Shown: in pieces, positions 1 through 8,319 of the stretch
Position numbering within the stretch: position 1 is the first letter of the stretch
Layout: every line of letters starts with the position of its first letter
Assembly (NCBI GenBank): GCA_009602725.1
Contig: WELB01000102.1
Span: forward strand, 241,441-251,929
Direction: 5' to 3'
From: Spirogloea muscicola
Taxonomy: Eukaryota; Streptophyta; Zygnematophyceae; Spirogloeales; Spirogloeaceae
Length of the DNA: 10,489 bases
The notes under the pieces: generated by a model
Seen by the model: only the letters and a program-made list of their open reading frames with translations
Databases searched by the model: none
What the model was told of the DNA's origin: nothing
Made by a program: the position numbers and the translations under genes

Positions 1-168
1 TCCCAGCGAGTCGCGGCGGCGCCACCGTCGATGGTGGCGGCCCCAGCGGCGGAGCTGCTGACCAGCGCCGGCGGCCCGCCGCCAACAGGCGCGGCGGCGC
101 AGGCCGCCTTCAGCCGGGCGCAGCTCCAAGTGCTGCGCGCGCAGATCCTGGCTTTCCGCCGACTCAAG
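1..168 (+). CDS. BRM: BRM exon 1 (partial): Ala-rich N-terminus and start of the QLQ motif
   Basis: Frame 1 is open from the window edge, with an internal ATG at 31. The segment [20 protein letters not shown] (residues 37-56) is a clear QLQ motif, the protein-interaction motif found near the N-terminus of BRM-type SNF2 ATPases and growth-regulating factors. The exon stops at AAG followed by GTCAGC, and the motif continues as RGDSVLP in exon 2. Plant BRM normally has a long Gln-rich region before QLQ, so the true start is probably upstream. The ATG at 31 could only be the start of a short-N-terminus form. Confidence 0.8.
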
Positions 169-3100
169 GTCAGCCCGCCACCAGCATTTAACGTAACTGC
201 TTCCTTGACTGTCATGCTCGCTGTCTCTCAGACTTAATAGTCTTGGTTAAATGTGCAGAGAGGGGACAGCGTGCTTCCCAACGACCTTCTACAGGCCATC
301 TCGCCGCCGCCGTTGTCTTCGCCAGCGCCGCAGCCGGCCGCGCCGCCGGCGGTGGCGGGGACATCGGCGGCATCACCGGCGGTGTCGCTGGCGACAGGCG
401 CTCCGGCAGCCGCCGCGCCCAGAAATGCTATGAGAGCTGCTGCGCCGCCCTCCAGCATGCAGCCTACTGCGAGTCCGGCCTCTACTCAGCCGAGTGTTCT
501 ACAGGCAGCGGTCAAGCGCCATACACAGGACGGCGCTGCCATTGCGGGCGAGGCGGCACCCATGTCGGGTTACCCGGCCAGCCATGGCAGCACAGCGACA
601 GTCCGGCCGCCGCCACCCGTTATACGGCCACTCGGATACGACGGACGGACTCCAGCCGAGCGAAAGGCGGCCCGGGAGGAGGAGAAGAACCGCAAGCGGC
701 GGGAGCTCCGCAAGGCCAGGGCGGCGCAAGAGCGCGCGGAGCGCGAGGCGCGCCATGCCGCCAGCTTGGCCGCTATTGCCTCGCGTAGCAGCGCTGGCGG
801 CGGCGGCAACGGGGCGCTCGCAGAGCAGGCCCGGATGGCCTCGTCGACGGCCGTCACTTCTGCTGGCTCCTTGACGCCGCCGCCGCCAACCGCAGCAGCA
901 GCTGGGCTGCGGGCGGCGGCAGCGGTGTCAGCGGTGGCAGCAACGGCTACTGTCGTGCCGCCGCCGGGGGCCAAAGTCGGCCCGACCCTTGCACCGCTGG
1001 TGGCCAAGCTGGAGCCAGGTGCGACGGCAGAGGCCGCCGCTGCGCCTGCTGCAGGAACGGCATCGGCTGCCATGATGCCGAACCTTGCCTGCGGCTACAG
1101 CGGGCCGCTGTTTGAGAGCTGCGGGCAGCGCAAGCCGTCGTGGATAACGGAGTGTGCGCCGGCGGGGGCAACGTCCGGCTCCTGGACCAGCGGTAACGGC
1201 GCTCAGGCAACGGCGGTGGCCAAGAGCTTCGGAGGTCTCGGGGATGCGGTCCCGCTTGCATACGATGCCCGTGAGCTCCTGCGCGACGCAGCCGCCCGGC
1301 ACGTGGAGCGGCGGCGCGCCGAAGCCCTGGCTGGCCTGGATGCGCTCCTGGACCAGCGGGAGCTGGCGGGCCCAGGCGGCTCCGACTGGCCCGGCGGCGG
1401 CACGGGCGCTGAAGCTGCGGCGCGGACTCGCCGGCGGTCGGGTGCGGCGCTGGCGCGGCTGTGGGGCCTGTCTGAGGGCCAGGTGGTGCTGTTGCGCATG
1501 CACCAGCGCATGCTGCGTCTCCTGGACATGCAGGTGCGTCTCTGCAGTAAGGCTTTGAGATTATTTTTGGTTATGATTTACTGGCGAGAGAACATGCAAT
1601 GATTTAATCTTGGCGCTGATTGCGATTATCAGAATGATCTTGATTATCTTTAGCCTGCAACGTATATTGCTTAGCTCACGGTCAGCTGATGACACCGAGT
1701 AGCTGGTTGGTCTTGACTCGACGGCTGCCCTCGCCTCCTCATGCAGGCGAAGATACGGGAGGAGGTGGAGGAGGAGCAGCTGGAGGTGATGAAGATGGGC
1801 GAGCGGGCGTACAGGACGTTCGTTCGGTGGGGTGACCGCCAGCGGCTCGAGATTGCAAAGCAGCACCTGCTCAACCAGAAGATGGCCCGCGAGCGCCACT
1901 GCAAAGCTGTTCTCGCCTGGCGCAAGAAGTTCTACGAGCAGCTGCGTGTCGCCGGCGACATGCGCGAAGTTCGCAACAAGGTCGGCCAAGAGCGGGCTTG
2001 CTTTCTGCAACTTGACTTTTAATGGGTTCAATAGAGCTCGAAGACTGACCTGCATCTGGTTGTGTTGGCAGCATTGCAGCTTACTGTGGTATGATGTGTA
2101 GGGGTCACATTTCACTAGTACTTGTCGTGGTTTGTGACAGGAGCTGCCTCTTTCCTCATGTGTCTCACCCCAATTTAGGATTCTGAGCTCATGTGCTTCT
2201 TCTGCTGCTTCTGGAGCAGGGCGTAGCAAAGCACCACGAGCGGATGCTGCGCGAGGCGGCCAAGAAGAAAGACGAGGATCGCCTCCGGCGCATGGAGGCG
2301 CTCAAGAACAACGACGTGGACACGTACCGGGAGATGCTGCTGCAGCAGCAGACGGCGATGCCATCGGGTGCCCGCGAGCGCTTTGAGGTTCTCAGCTCGT
2401 TCCTCACGCAGACTGAGGACTACCTGAAGAAGCTCGGCTCCAAGATATCTGCCGTCAAGGTCCAGCAGGAGGCAGAGGAGTGTGCTCTGAGTGCAGCCTC
2501 GGCTGCCCGTGCCCAGGTGCTCGCTGCTGCGCTTGTATGCCCAACTGCTTCTGTAGTTAGTTAGACAAATGGGTACTCAGTCAATTAGTGTAAGTGTTGT
2601 AGTACCTCTAGTAACTAACGGAAGCTCTATTGTACTGTTGTCAGGGAATGTCAGACGAGGAGGTGGCGGAGTCTGCACGGCAGGCAGCTGTGGACTTTGC
2701 AAGGACACACAGCAGCGGTGACGCACAGCCCGCCAAAGGCACAAAGGGTCACAACAAGTACTACAGCATGGCACACTCCATCAATGAGCAGATTCTGCGC
2801 CAACCATCCATGCTCCAGGCCGGCACCCTGCGGGACTATCAGCTGGTGGGAGGCGCTTCACTTGCCCGCCTTGCTGATGTTGTCACATACTTATATCCCG
2901 TACTGTGTTGTGTTGTATTATGGACGATTTCTGGTGTATTGATTCTAAGACGTGGCCAGGGTTGTGTGCGAAATGTTTGCATCTTGCAGGTGGGCTTGCA
3001 GTGGATGCTATCCTTGTACAATAACCGTCTGAATGGCATCCTCGCCGATGAGATGGGCCTTGGCAAGACCGTCCAGGTATTGAGCCCGACTGCACTTCTG

Positions 3101-6100
3101 AGAGATGTAAAGGCAGTGTGTCAGACTTCAAGGTACATAGATGTGAACGTTTTCTGACAGTCACCTTATGCCTAGGACTTCCTGCAGCCATTGTCCTTGA
3201 TGGTTGGTGCTGTTGTGGCCGGCTGTCCATACCTTCGTTGTCCACTAGCGTGTCAAGCTTCCTGAGCCTGTGTGAGAGCTGCGGCGCCCCTGCTGTACTC
3301 AACTTGGGAAGACCATTAACGTATTTTGTTGATGTACAGGTGATGGCGCTCATGGCTTACCTCATGGAATTCAAGGCAAACTATGGGCCGCACCTTATTA
3401 TTGTTCCCAATGCCGTGATGGTTAATTGGAAGGTATAACACAGTTCTTATCAGCTTATAGTACAGAAGAAGAGCTTGGAAGTCAGACAATCTGAAGCAGC
3501 CACTGCTTAGTCGACAGCTGTTAGACTAGCCAAAGGGTTGGTGGCTCCTGATATATATGTAATAATGAGACCATATTGACAGGTCAGTGTCATCGTGATG
3601 TTATTCTGTGGCAGAGCGAACTGCTCCGATGGCTCCCGACAGTCAGCTGCATCTTCTACGTGGGCAGCAAGGAGCAGCGCGCACAGTTATTCGCGCGTGA
3701 GGTCCTGATGGGCAAGTTCAATGTGCTGGTGACGACATACGAGTTCATCATGCGCGACCGCACGAAGCTGAGCAAAGTAGACTGGCGGTACATCATCATC
3801 GACGAGGCGCAGCGCATGAAGGACCGCGACTCGCGGCTCGCCCGCGACCTCGACCGCTTCCGCTGCGTCCGCCGCCTCCTGCTCACTGGCACGCCCCTTC
3901 AGGTCCCTACCAAACATTAACTCTTCAGTTCGTACTGCTCTGCACTCCACACCTTGTGTGCACCTTGGATAGGGGCAGGTTTGACCAGTGCCCTCTTTTA
4001 GCAGCGACTTACTTTTTCTCCAGACTTTCACAACAACGCAATTGGTATTGTATCATGAGTGTTACGTTTTTGTCGCACATCCTGTGGCCTGGAATTGCAT
4101 CGAGCAGGTTTGAGCTTGATATTGAGGGAGGATGGACAAACGAACGTACTGATTTTGCAGTGCTGGATCGCCCCTACAGTGTACATGACTGACCTTGTTG
4201 CGTCCCCGTTCGCAGAACGACTTGGGAGAGCTGTGGTCCCTTCTGAACCTGCTTCTGCCAGAGGTCTTCGACAACTCCAGATCGTTCCATGACTGGTTTG
4301 CGACGCCGTTCCATGGCAAGGAGGGCGCCGGGGAGGGCGGCGACGAGGACGACTGGCTGGAGACTGAGAAGAAGGTGATCGTGATCCACCGGCTGCACCA
4401 GATCTTGGAGCCCTTCATGCTGCGCCGCCGCGTCGAGGACGTGGAAGGCTCGCTGCCACCCAAGGTGCGTATGCCAGTGCCTCGTTTCGAATGCTATATT
4501 CTGAATAAGAGTAATGTAAAGTCCATTGCTCATAGACACAGTCGTACTTCAACATTTATACAGTCAGAAGGTTGTTTACCTTGTCATAAGTGGGTCACAC
4601 AGCAGCTCCTTATGAGCATTAGTCTCTCGAGCTCCTCATCTCGATGGGCGCCTGCATGTCATATTGGTGGTACTTTGTGGTGACTTTCGAGAGCCTCGTT
4701 GGTGCTCGTCTTGCCAGATCTCGGTGGTCGTCAAGTGTCGGATGTCAGCATACCAGGCGGCGGTGTACGACTGGGTGAAGGCGACGAACACCATACGGCT
4801 CGACCCGGCGGACGAGGCAAGCCGCATCGCAGCAGGCGGCAGCAAGCGCTCCGCGCGTGCATTCGCGCCGCTCCAGAACAAGTGCATGGAGCTCCGCAAG
4901 GTGTGCAACCACCCGTACCTGAGCTACGCGCCGCGGGCCGCCAGTGTCGATGACGAGGTCGTACGGAGCTGCGGCAAGCTCTTCATCCTCGACCGCGCGC
5001 TGGTGAAGCTGCACGCGACGGGCCACCGCGTGCTGCTCTTCTCAACCATGACGCGCCTGCTGGACATCCTGGAGGAGTATCTGCGCTGGCGTGGCTTCCA
5101 GTACCGGCGCATTGATGGCACGACGTCACTCGATGCACGGGAAGTTGCAATCAACGACTTCAATGCCGCCGGCTCCACAGTGTTCATCTTTCTGCTCAGC
5201 ATCCCTGCGGCAGGGCGGGGCCTCAATCTCCAGACGGCTGATACGGTTGTAGTATACGACCCCGATCCGAACCCAAAGAACGAGGAGCAGGCGGTTGCAC
5301 GGGCACACCGCATCGGCCAGAAGCGCGAGGTTAGGGTTCCGACTTCATCGACCTTACGCGCATTGGACCTGATGTTAAGTTGACAAGGGTGTCAGAAGGA
5401 AGTAGGATCTGGGTTCTAGAGCGTGGGGCTTAAAAACCACCCTGCCTGAAACGAGACCACCCTGCCTGCTCACATGGTGGTTTTGGCGAACAACATAGGA
5501 CGTAATGACGTGGTGTTTGAGATCCAGTTTTGACTTGCCTGATTGCCTTGGTCACCGGAATAGTGGGCTGTGGTTGCTTGCCGTTTGGTGCTGACTGTCT
5601 GGTACTTATGGATGTTACATGGTGGCTCAGGTCCGCGTGCTGTACTTGGAGGCGGTGGTCGAGATGGAGCCGTCATACCTGAAGGAGGTGCACTTGAGCA
5701 AGCGGGCGGCGGCGCGCAACCAGCTGGAGGTGCGGCCGCGGGACAAGAAGGAGGGCCGCCTGGAAGGCTGGGAGCGCGAGGAGCGGGAGAAGAAGCGGCG
5801 GCGGGAGCTGCTGAGGAGGAGGACGGCTGAGGAGGAGGCTGCTGAGGATGGAGGCTGGGGCCGCGAGGACGAGGAAGTCGACGACGCGGACGAGGAGGGG
5901 GCTGTGCTGCGGCTGCGGGAGGGAGGAGCGAAGGAAGGGGTGGACAAGTACATGGGGTCCATCGAGACGCTGGTGCGCAACAACATCCAGCAGTACAAGA
6001 TTGACATGGCGGACGAGGTAATCAACGCGGGGCGGTTCGACCAGCGCACTACGCAGGAGGAGCGGCGGCTCACGCTTGAGGCGCTGCTGCACGACGAGGA

Positions 6101-8264
6101 GCGCTACCAGCACGCGGAGCACGACGTGCCCAGCTTCGCGGACCTCAACCGCATGATCGCGCGCGGCGACGACGAAGTTGCCTTGTTCGACAAGGTCCAC
6201 CGCACCTCTCAAGCAACTCCGTTTCTAAAACTGATCAATTGACTACATTATTTGGATCTTTACACGCTCCCGCCGCACCTCTCAAGCAACTCCTTTTTTA
6301 AAGTTGACTGATTGACTACATTTAATTGCATCTTCACACGCTCACTTGCTTGAGGAGGAGGATGTCTAAGCTCATTGGCATGTAATTGTGAGTGCACGTA
6401 TGCGAGTAGGCTAACTGGTGCTTAACACTCTCAATGCTCTCAGATGGATGAGGAGTGGGAGTGGCCGGGGGGGCTGCTGACCCTCAAGGAGGTGCCGCGG
6501 TGGCTGCGAGCCAGCCCTGCCGAGGTTGCGCGCGCGGCAGCAACAACCTCCAAGGTTTCGCTGCGCCGTAAAGCTGCGCCCGCTGAGCTGCACGCGGACA
6601 ATGCCTCGATCGGCGGCCTGGCGCTGGGACGGGGCGCCAGGACCTCCAACCGGCAGCTCACGGACCTGGCTGCATCCGCAAGCGTCGGTGTGGCTGTCGC
6701 AGAGGAGAGCGAGTCGAGGGAGGAGCTTGCTGACGATCCCCTGGAGATGGAGGGCGAGGCCGGGGAGCTGGAGGCAGAGGCGGAAGCGGAGGAGGAGGTG
6801 CGGCCGCAGCGCGACGAAGCGGACGAGGAGGAGGAGCTCTTTGGCGAGGAGGAGGACGTCTGGCGGGCGGCCGCTTTGGAGGGCGAGCAGGAGGAGGAGG
6901 AGGAGGCGGCGGTGGCGGCCAACCAGCATGGCCTCGAGGTGGGTGAGGAGGACGACGACGCAGAGGAGGGCGGCGCCAACGGATTGACTCCAACGACGGC
7001 GCTTGACGTTCCTACTCCCAGCCCGCTGCCCGGCGAGGCGGCAACGGATGCGGAGGACGACGAGTACGAGGGCCTCCTGGACTGGGAGGAGAACGGCAGC
7101 CGCGACGGCAGCGTCGACAAGTGGGCTGGCATCACTGAGTCGGTGCCGCTGAAGGTCAAGGTGAAGCTGAAGCGTTGCCACTTCTCCACCACGTCAGTTG
7201 CAGCGCCGCTGGACAACGACAATGATGGCAGGGCTGGCAGCGGCAGCGGCCTCCTGGAGGACCTCGAGGAGGGGGAGATCTGCGAGGACGAGGGTGAGAC
7301 CGTTCCGGAGGATGCTGGCGACTCGTCGCCAAGGTGGCCTGGTAGCGGGCCGGCTCAGGACGGGGATGGCTCACCTGTGGGTAGGGAGGGCGTGACCGAA
7401 GGAGGCGCTTTGTCACCGCCGACGACTTCACCTGTCACGAAGAAGCGAAGGCATCACCATCACCACCGCCACTATCACCACAAGGATGAGCGGCGCCGCC
7501 GCGACGGCGAGCCGAGCGACTGGCCATCGCCTGCCGTTGCCGCCGATGGCCCGGGTGCCCTTCCAGAAGGAGACGGCGGAGACCAGGAGGAGGGCTGGGG
7601 CAACATGACTCGCTCGCACGATGGTGGAAGGGGCGATGATGCAGTTGGCTGCTGTGGTGGTGATGAAGACAGCGGGCAGCTCCACCACAGCAACGACAAG
7701 AAGCGAAAGCGCAGCCATCGGCACCACCATATAGTGAAGCCAGATTCTGGCAAGCAGCGGAGAGAAGACGAGGGTGGGGCGGCGGCGCAGGGTGACAGCG
7801 AGTTGCTTGCGATGACGTGCGTGATGGTGAAGGGGCTTACCAAAGAGATGCCACTTTCACCAACATCGTTGCCTCTGCAGCAGAAGCAACCGGAGGGCCC
7901 AAGCTCCTTGGATGGCAGCGCTGGAGACCGCGTGCCGGTTGCACCAGCACATCCCAAGGACTTTCATGTGCACAAGAAGAAACGGGCTCGGCGGGACAAG
8001 GAGCGCGAGGGTTCTCCGTCACCGCTAGCTAATGGGCGGTCCCCACCGCCGCCGCCGTCACAGCAGGCTAGAGAGGCTTATGCTGGCGACCAGCTGAAGC
8101 TGTCTCTGCAGCCTTTGCGGGACAGAGTCGCGGTGAATGTGCTGCGCCCAGATGCAGAGCCCCTGTTAACGGATGGCGCTGAGGGCAATGGTGGAGCTGC
8201 CATCCTCATCAATGCCAAGAAGTCTCGGTCAGACTTGGGGAAGCGTAAGGGCTGGCCAGCCTGA
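1..8264 (+). CDS. BRM: BRAHMA-type SWI2/SNF2 chromatin-remodelling ATPase, 12 exons, 5' partial
   Basis: This gene encodes the catalytic subunit of a plant SWI/SNF complex, a nuclear DNA-dependent ATPase that slides or evicts nucleosomes. Exons: 1-168, 259-1533, 1747-1980, 2220-2516, 2645-2845, 2990-3076, 3340-3432, 3615-3902, 4216-4464, 4718-5329, 5631-6194 and 6444-8264 (TGA at 8262-8264). All junctions are GT-AG and phase 0, and the frame runs unbroken for 1962 residues. Domain order is QLQ (about 37-71), Ala/Pro-rich linker, HSA (about 465-620), SNF2 ATPase lobe (about 720-960), helicase-C lobe (about 1020-1170), SnAC (about 1270-1385) and a charged tail. Walker A DEMGLGKT is residues 745-752 and the DEAQ box is 848-851. 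DEAQ and the [14 protein letters not shown] block point to plant BRM rather than SYD, MINU, ISWI or CHD. No bromodomain or AT-hook is visible, although Arabidopsis BRM (about 2190 residues) has both. Frame 1 is open to the left edge, so the true start probably lies outside. Confidence 0.95.
259..1533 (+). CDS. BRM: BRM exon 2: end of QLQ, Ala/Pro-rich linker, pre-HSA helix
   Basis: This 425-codon exon opens with [14 protein letters not shown], completing the QLQ motif after a 90-bp intron (169-258). Next come Ala/Pro/Thr-rich low-complexity sequence and a Lys/Arg/Glu-rich helix around 649-770 with [15 protein letters not shown]. More Ala-rich linker follows, then a helical segment (about 1265-1533) with [11 protein letters not shown] and [15 protein letters not shown] that leads into HSA. 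The middle is poorly conserved with any family I know, so an unrecognised short intron cannot be excluded. The frame is nevertheless open throughout. The donor is at 1534. Confidence 0.85.
1747..1980 (+). CDS. BRM: BRM exon 3: HSA domain
   Basis: These 78 codons form a long charged helix: [11 protein letters not shown], then [18 protein letters not shown], then a [18 protein letters not shown] segment. The pattern matches the HSA (helicase/SANT-associated) domain, which binds actin-related proteins ARP4 and ARP7 in SWI/SNF-type remodellers. The acceptor is CATGCAG at 1740-1746; the donor GT is at 1981. Confidence 0.9.
2220..2516 (+). CDS. BRM: BRM exon 4: post-HSA region
   Basis: This 99-codon exon begins [20 protein letters not shown] and includes [18 protein letters not shown] and [20 protein letters not shown]. 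This is the very conserved segment between HSA and the ATPase lobe (post-HSA), which couples ARP binding to ATPase control. The match to plant BRM is strong and nearly gap-free. The acceptor AG is at 2218-2219 and the donor GT at 2517. Confidence 0.93.
2645..2845 (+). CDS. BRM: BRM exon 5: entry to the ATPase lobe
   Basis: These 67 codons read from [15 protein letters not shown] through [20 protein letters not shown] to [11 protein letters not shown]. The last part is the conserved lead-in to SNF2 motif Q/I in BRM proteins. The preceding intron is 2517-2644. The donor GTGGGA at 2846 is followed by a 144-bp intron; the next exon restarts with GTGGGC, so the Val-Gly codons are supplied by exon 6. 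Confidence 0.92.
2990..3076 (+). CDS. BRM: BRM exon 6: Walker A (motif I)
   Basis: A 29-codon microexon-like segment, [19 protein letters not shown], followed by [10 protein letters not shown]. The GLGKT P-loop at 3056-3070 binds the ATP phosphates, and its catalytic Lys is present. The acceptor is TTGCAG (2984-2989) and the donor GTATTG (3077). Confidence 0.95.
3340..3432 (+). CDS. BRM: BRM exon 7: motif Ia region
   Basis: 31 codons: [18 protein letters not shown], then [13 protein letters not shown]. This covers SNF2 motif Ia and the strand preceding it, almost identical to plant BRM. Flanking introns are 3077-3339 (263 bp) and 3433-3614 (182 bp). Confidence 0.95.
3615..3902 (+). CDS. BRM: BRM exon 8: motifs II and III (DEAQ box)
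   Basis: 96 codons from [20 protein letters not shown] to [11 protein letters not shown]. It contains [20 protein letters not shown] and [15 protein letters not shown] (3801-3812) is the Walker B box that coordinates Mg-ATP, and LTGTPLQ is motif III. The exon ends at CAG followed by GTCCCT; motif III continues in exon 9 with [11 protein letters not shown]. Confidence 0.96.
3903..4215 (+). other. BRM intron 8 (313 bp), the longest intron
   Basis: A GT-AG intron of 313 bp splitting the TGTPLQ|NDL motif. It has stops in all forward frames and is AT-richer than the adjoining exons. I see no embedded gene, structured RNA or repeat in it. Confidence 0.85.
4216..4464 (+). CDS. BRM: BRM exon 9: end of the first ATPase lobe
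   Basis: 83 codons starting [20 protein letters not shown], then FHDWFATPF, a short Gly/Glu/Asp insert ([12 protein letters not shown]), and [37 protein letters not shown]. This is the conserved brace between the ATPase lobes. The donor GTGCGT is at 4465 and a 253-bp intron follows. Confidence 0.95.
4718..5329 (+). CDS. BRM: BRM exon 10: helicase-C lobe, motifs IV-VI
   Basis: 204 codons containing [93 protein letters not shown] and [11 protein letters not shown]. These form the RecA-like second lobe that closes on ATP and DNA. Motif VI with its arginine finger (ARAHRIGQ, about 5297-5320) is intact. Motif V reads [12 protein letters not shown], with Pro (CCT, 5204-5206, residue 1127) where SNF2 proteins usually have Arg. 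Coverage is otherwise complete. Confidence 0.95.
5330..5630 (+). other. BRM intron 10 (301 bp) with a short direct and inverted repeat
   Basis: A GT-AG intron with no coding content. ACCACCCTGCCTG occurs twice (5436-5448 and 5456-5468). AAAACCACC at 5433-5441 pairs with GGTGGTTTT at 5476-5484 (9-bp stem), so the pre-mRNA could form a small hairpin. The donor is GTTAGG and the acceptor CTCAG. No function can be assigned. Confidence 0.75.
5631..6194 (+). CDS. BRM: BRM exon 11: motif VI exit, charged insert, SnAC
   Basis: 188 codons. It starts [11 protein letters not shown], continuing directly from RIGQKRE. A charged insert follows (about 5715-5942): a basic/acidic coiled-coil-like stretch with [17 protein letters not shown], then Glu/Asp-rich sequence. 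Next is [20 protein letters not shown] followed by [20 protein letters not shown], the core of the SnAC (Snf2 ATP coupling) domain that ties ATP hydrolysis to histone contact. The insert is clearly longer than the short linker I recall at this point in Arabidopsis BRM. The donor is at 6195. Confidence 0.95.
6201..6345 (+). repeat. Tandem duplication of about 73 bp in BRM intron 11
   Basis: Two adjacent copies, 6201-6273 and 6274-6345, share CGCACCTCTCAAGCAACTCC at their starts, GATTGACTACATT or AATTGACTACATT in the middle and ACACGCTC at the ends. Differences are mostly transitions plus one small indel. The first copy begins six bases after the donor GT (6195). The intron runs 6195-6443 (249 bp), about 30% of it from the duplication. 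Confidence 0.9.
6444..8264 (+). CDS. BRM: BRM exon 12: end of SnAC and charged C-terminal tail, no bromodomain
   Basis: This last exon has 606 codons plus TGA. It opens MDEEWEW and [12 protein letters not shown], closing SnAC as in plant BRM. A long Glu/Asp-rich region follows (about 6703-6966) with GAG-repeat runs. Then come [14 protein letters not shown], a basic patch [11 protein letters not shown] and the conserved DLEEGEI (7260-7280). Two His/basic clusters follow ([14 protein letters not shown], about 7438-7482, and [11 protein letters not shown], about 7699-7731), then APAHP and [12 protein letters not shown] (about 7972-8007). The end is [16 protein letters not shown]. The DLEEGEI block, the KKKR-KER block and the basic K-x-R-x-D-x-GKR terminus are also at the end of Arabidopsis BRM, as I recall it. 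The bromodomain that should lie between them is absent, as is an RGRP AT-hook. Confidence 0.93.
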   Translation: MDEEWEWPGGLLTLKEVPRWLRASPAEVARAAATTSKVSLRRKAAPAELHADNASIGGLALGRGARTSNRQLTDLAASASVGVAVAEESESREELADDPLEMEGEAGELEAEAEAEEEVRPQRDEADEEEELFGEEEDVWRAAALEGEQEEEEEAAVAANQHGLEVGEEDDDAEEGGANGLTPTTALDVPTPSPLPGEAATDAEDDEYEGLLDWEENGSRDGSVDKWAGITESVPLKVKVKLKRCHFSTTSVAAPLDNDNDGRAGSGSGLLEDLEEGEICEDEGETVPEDAGDSSPRWPGSGPAQDGDGSPVGREGVTEGGALSPPTTSPVTKKRRHHHHHRHYHHKDERRRRDGEPSDWPSPAVAADGPGALPEGDGGDQEEGWGNMTRSHDGGRGDDAVGCCGGDEDSGQLHHSNDKKRKRSHRHHHIVKPDSGKQRREDEGGAAAQGDSELLAMTCVMVKGLTKEMPLSPTSLPLQQKQPEGPSSLDGSAGDRVPVAPAHPKDFHVHKKKRARRDKEREGSPSPLANGRSPPPPPSQQAREAYAGDQLKLSLQPLRDRVAVNVLRPDAEPLLTDGAEGNGGAAILINAKKSRSDLGKRKGWPA

Positions 8265-8279
8265 CTCCTCTGTCTTAGC

Positions 8280-8319
8280 AAGGCGCTTGCTTGCCAAGGC
8301 GCTTGCTTGCCAAGGCGCC
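8280..8319 (+). repeat. 16-bp tandem repeat, 2.5 copies, just after the BRM stop
   Basis: AAGGCGCTTGCTTGCC at 8280-8295 is repeated perfectly at 8296-8311, and a partial copy AAGGCGCC ends at 8319. It starts 15 bases after the stop codon, so it lies in the presumed 3' UTR. The unit is partly self-complementary (GCAAG / CTTGC), so the RNA could fold into alternating short hairpins. Confidence 0.9.

Noticed and set aside
570-1503. Long minus-strand open frames opposite BRM exon 2 (570-1073 and 928-1503)
   Set aside because: They are GC-rich shadows of the Ala/Pro-coding exon, with low-complexity content and no recognisable motif.
5627-6212. Minus-strand frames opposite exon 11
   Set aside because: Ser- and Leu-rich shadows of Glu/Arg codons; the sense strand encodes the conserved SnAC domain.
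6411-7222. Two long minus-strand frames rich in Leu/Val or Ser, opposite BRM exon 12
   Set aside because: They arise from GAG and GCG repeats of the acidic tail read backwards; the plus frame has clear BRM homology.
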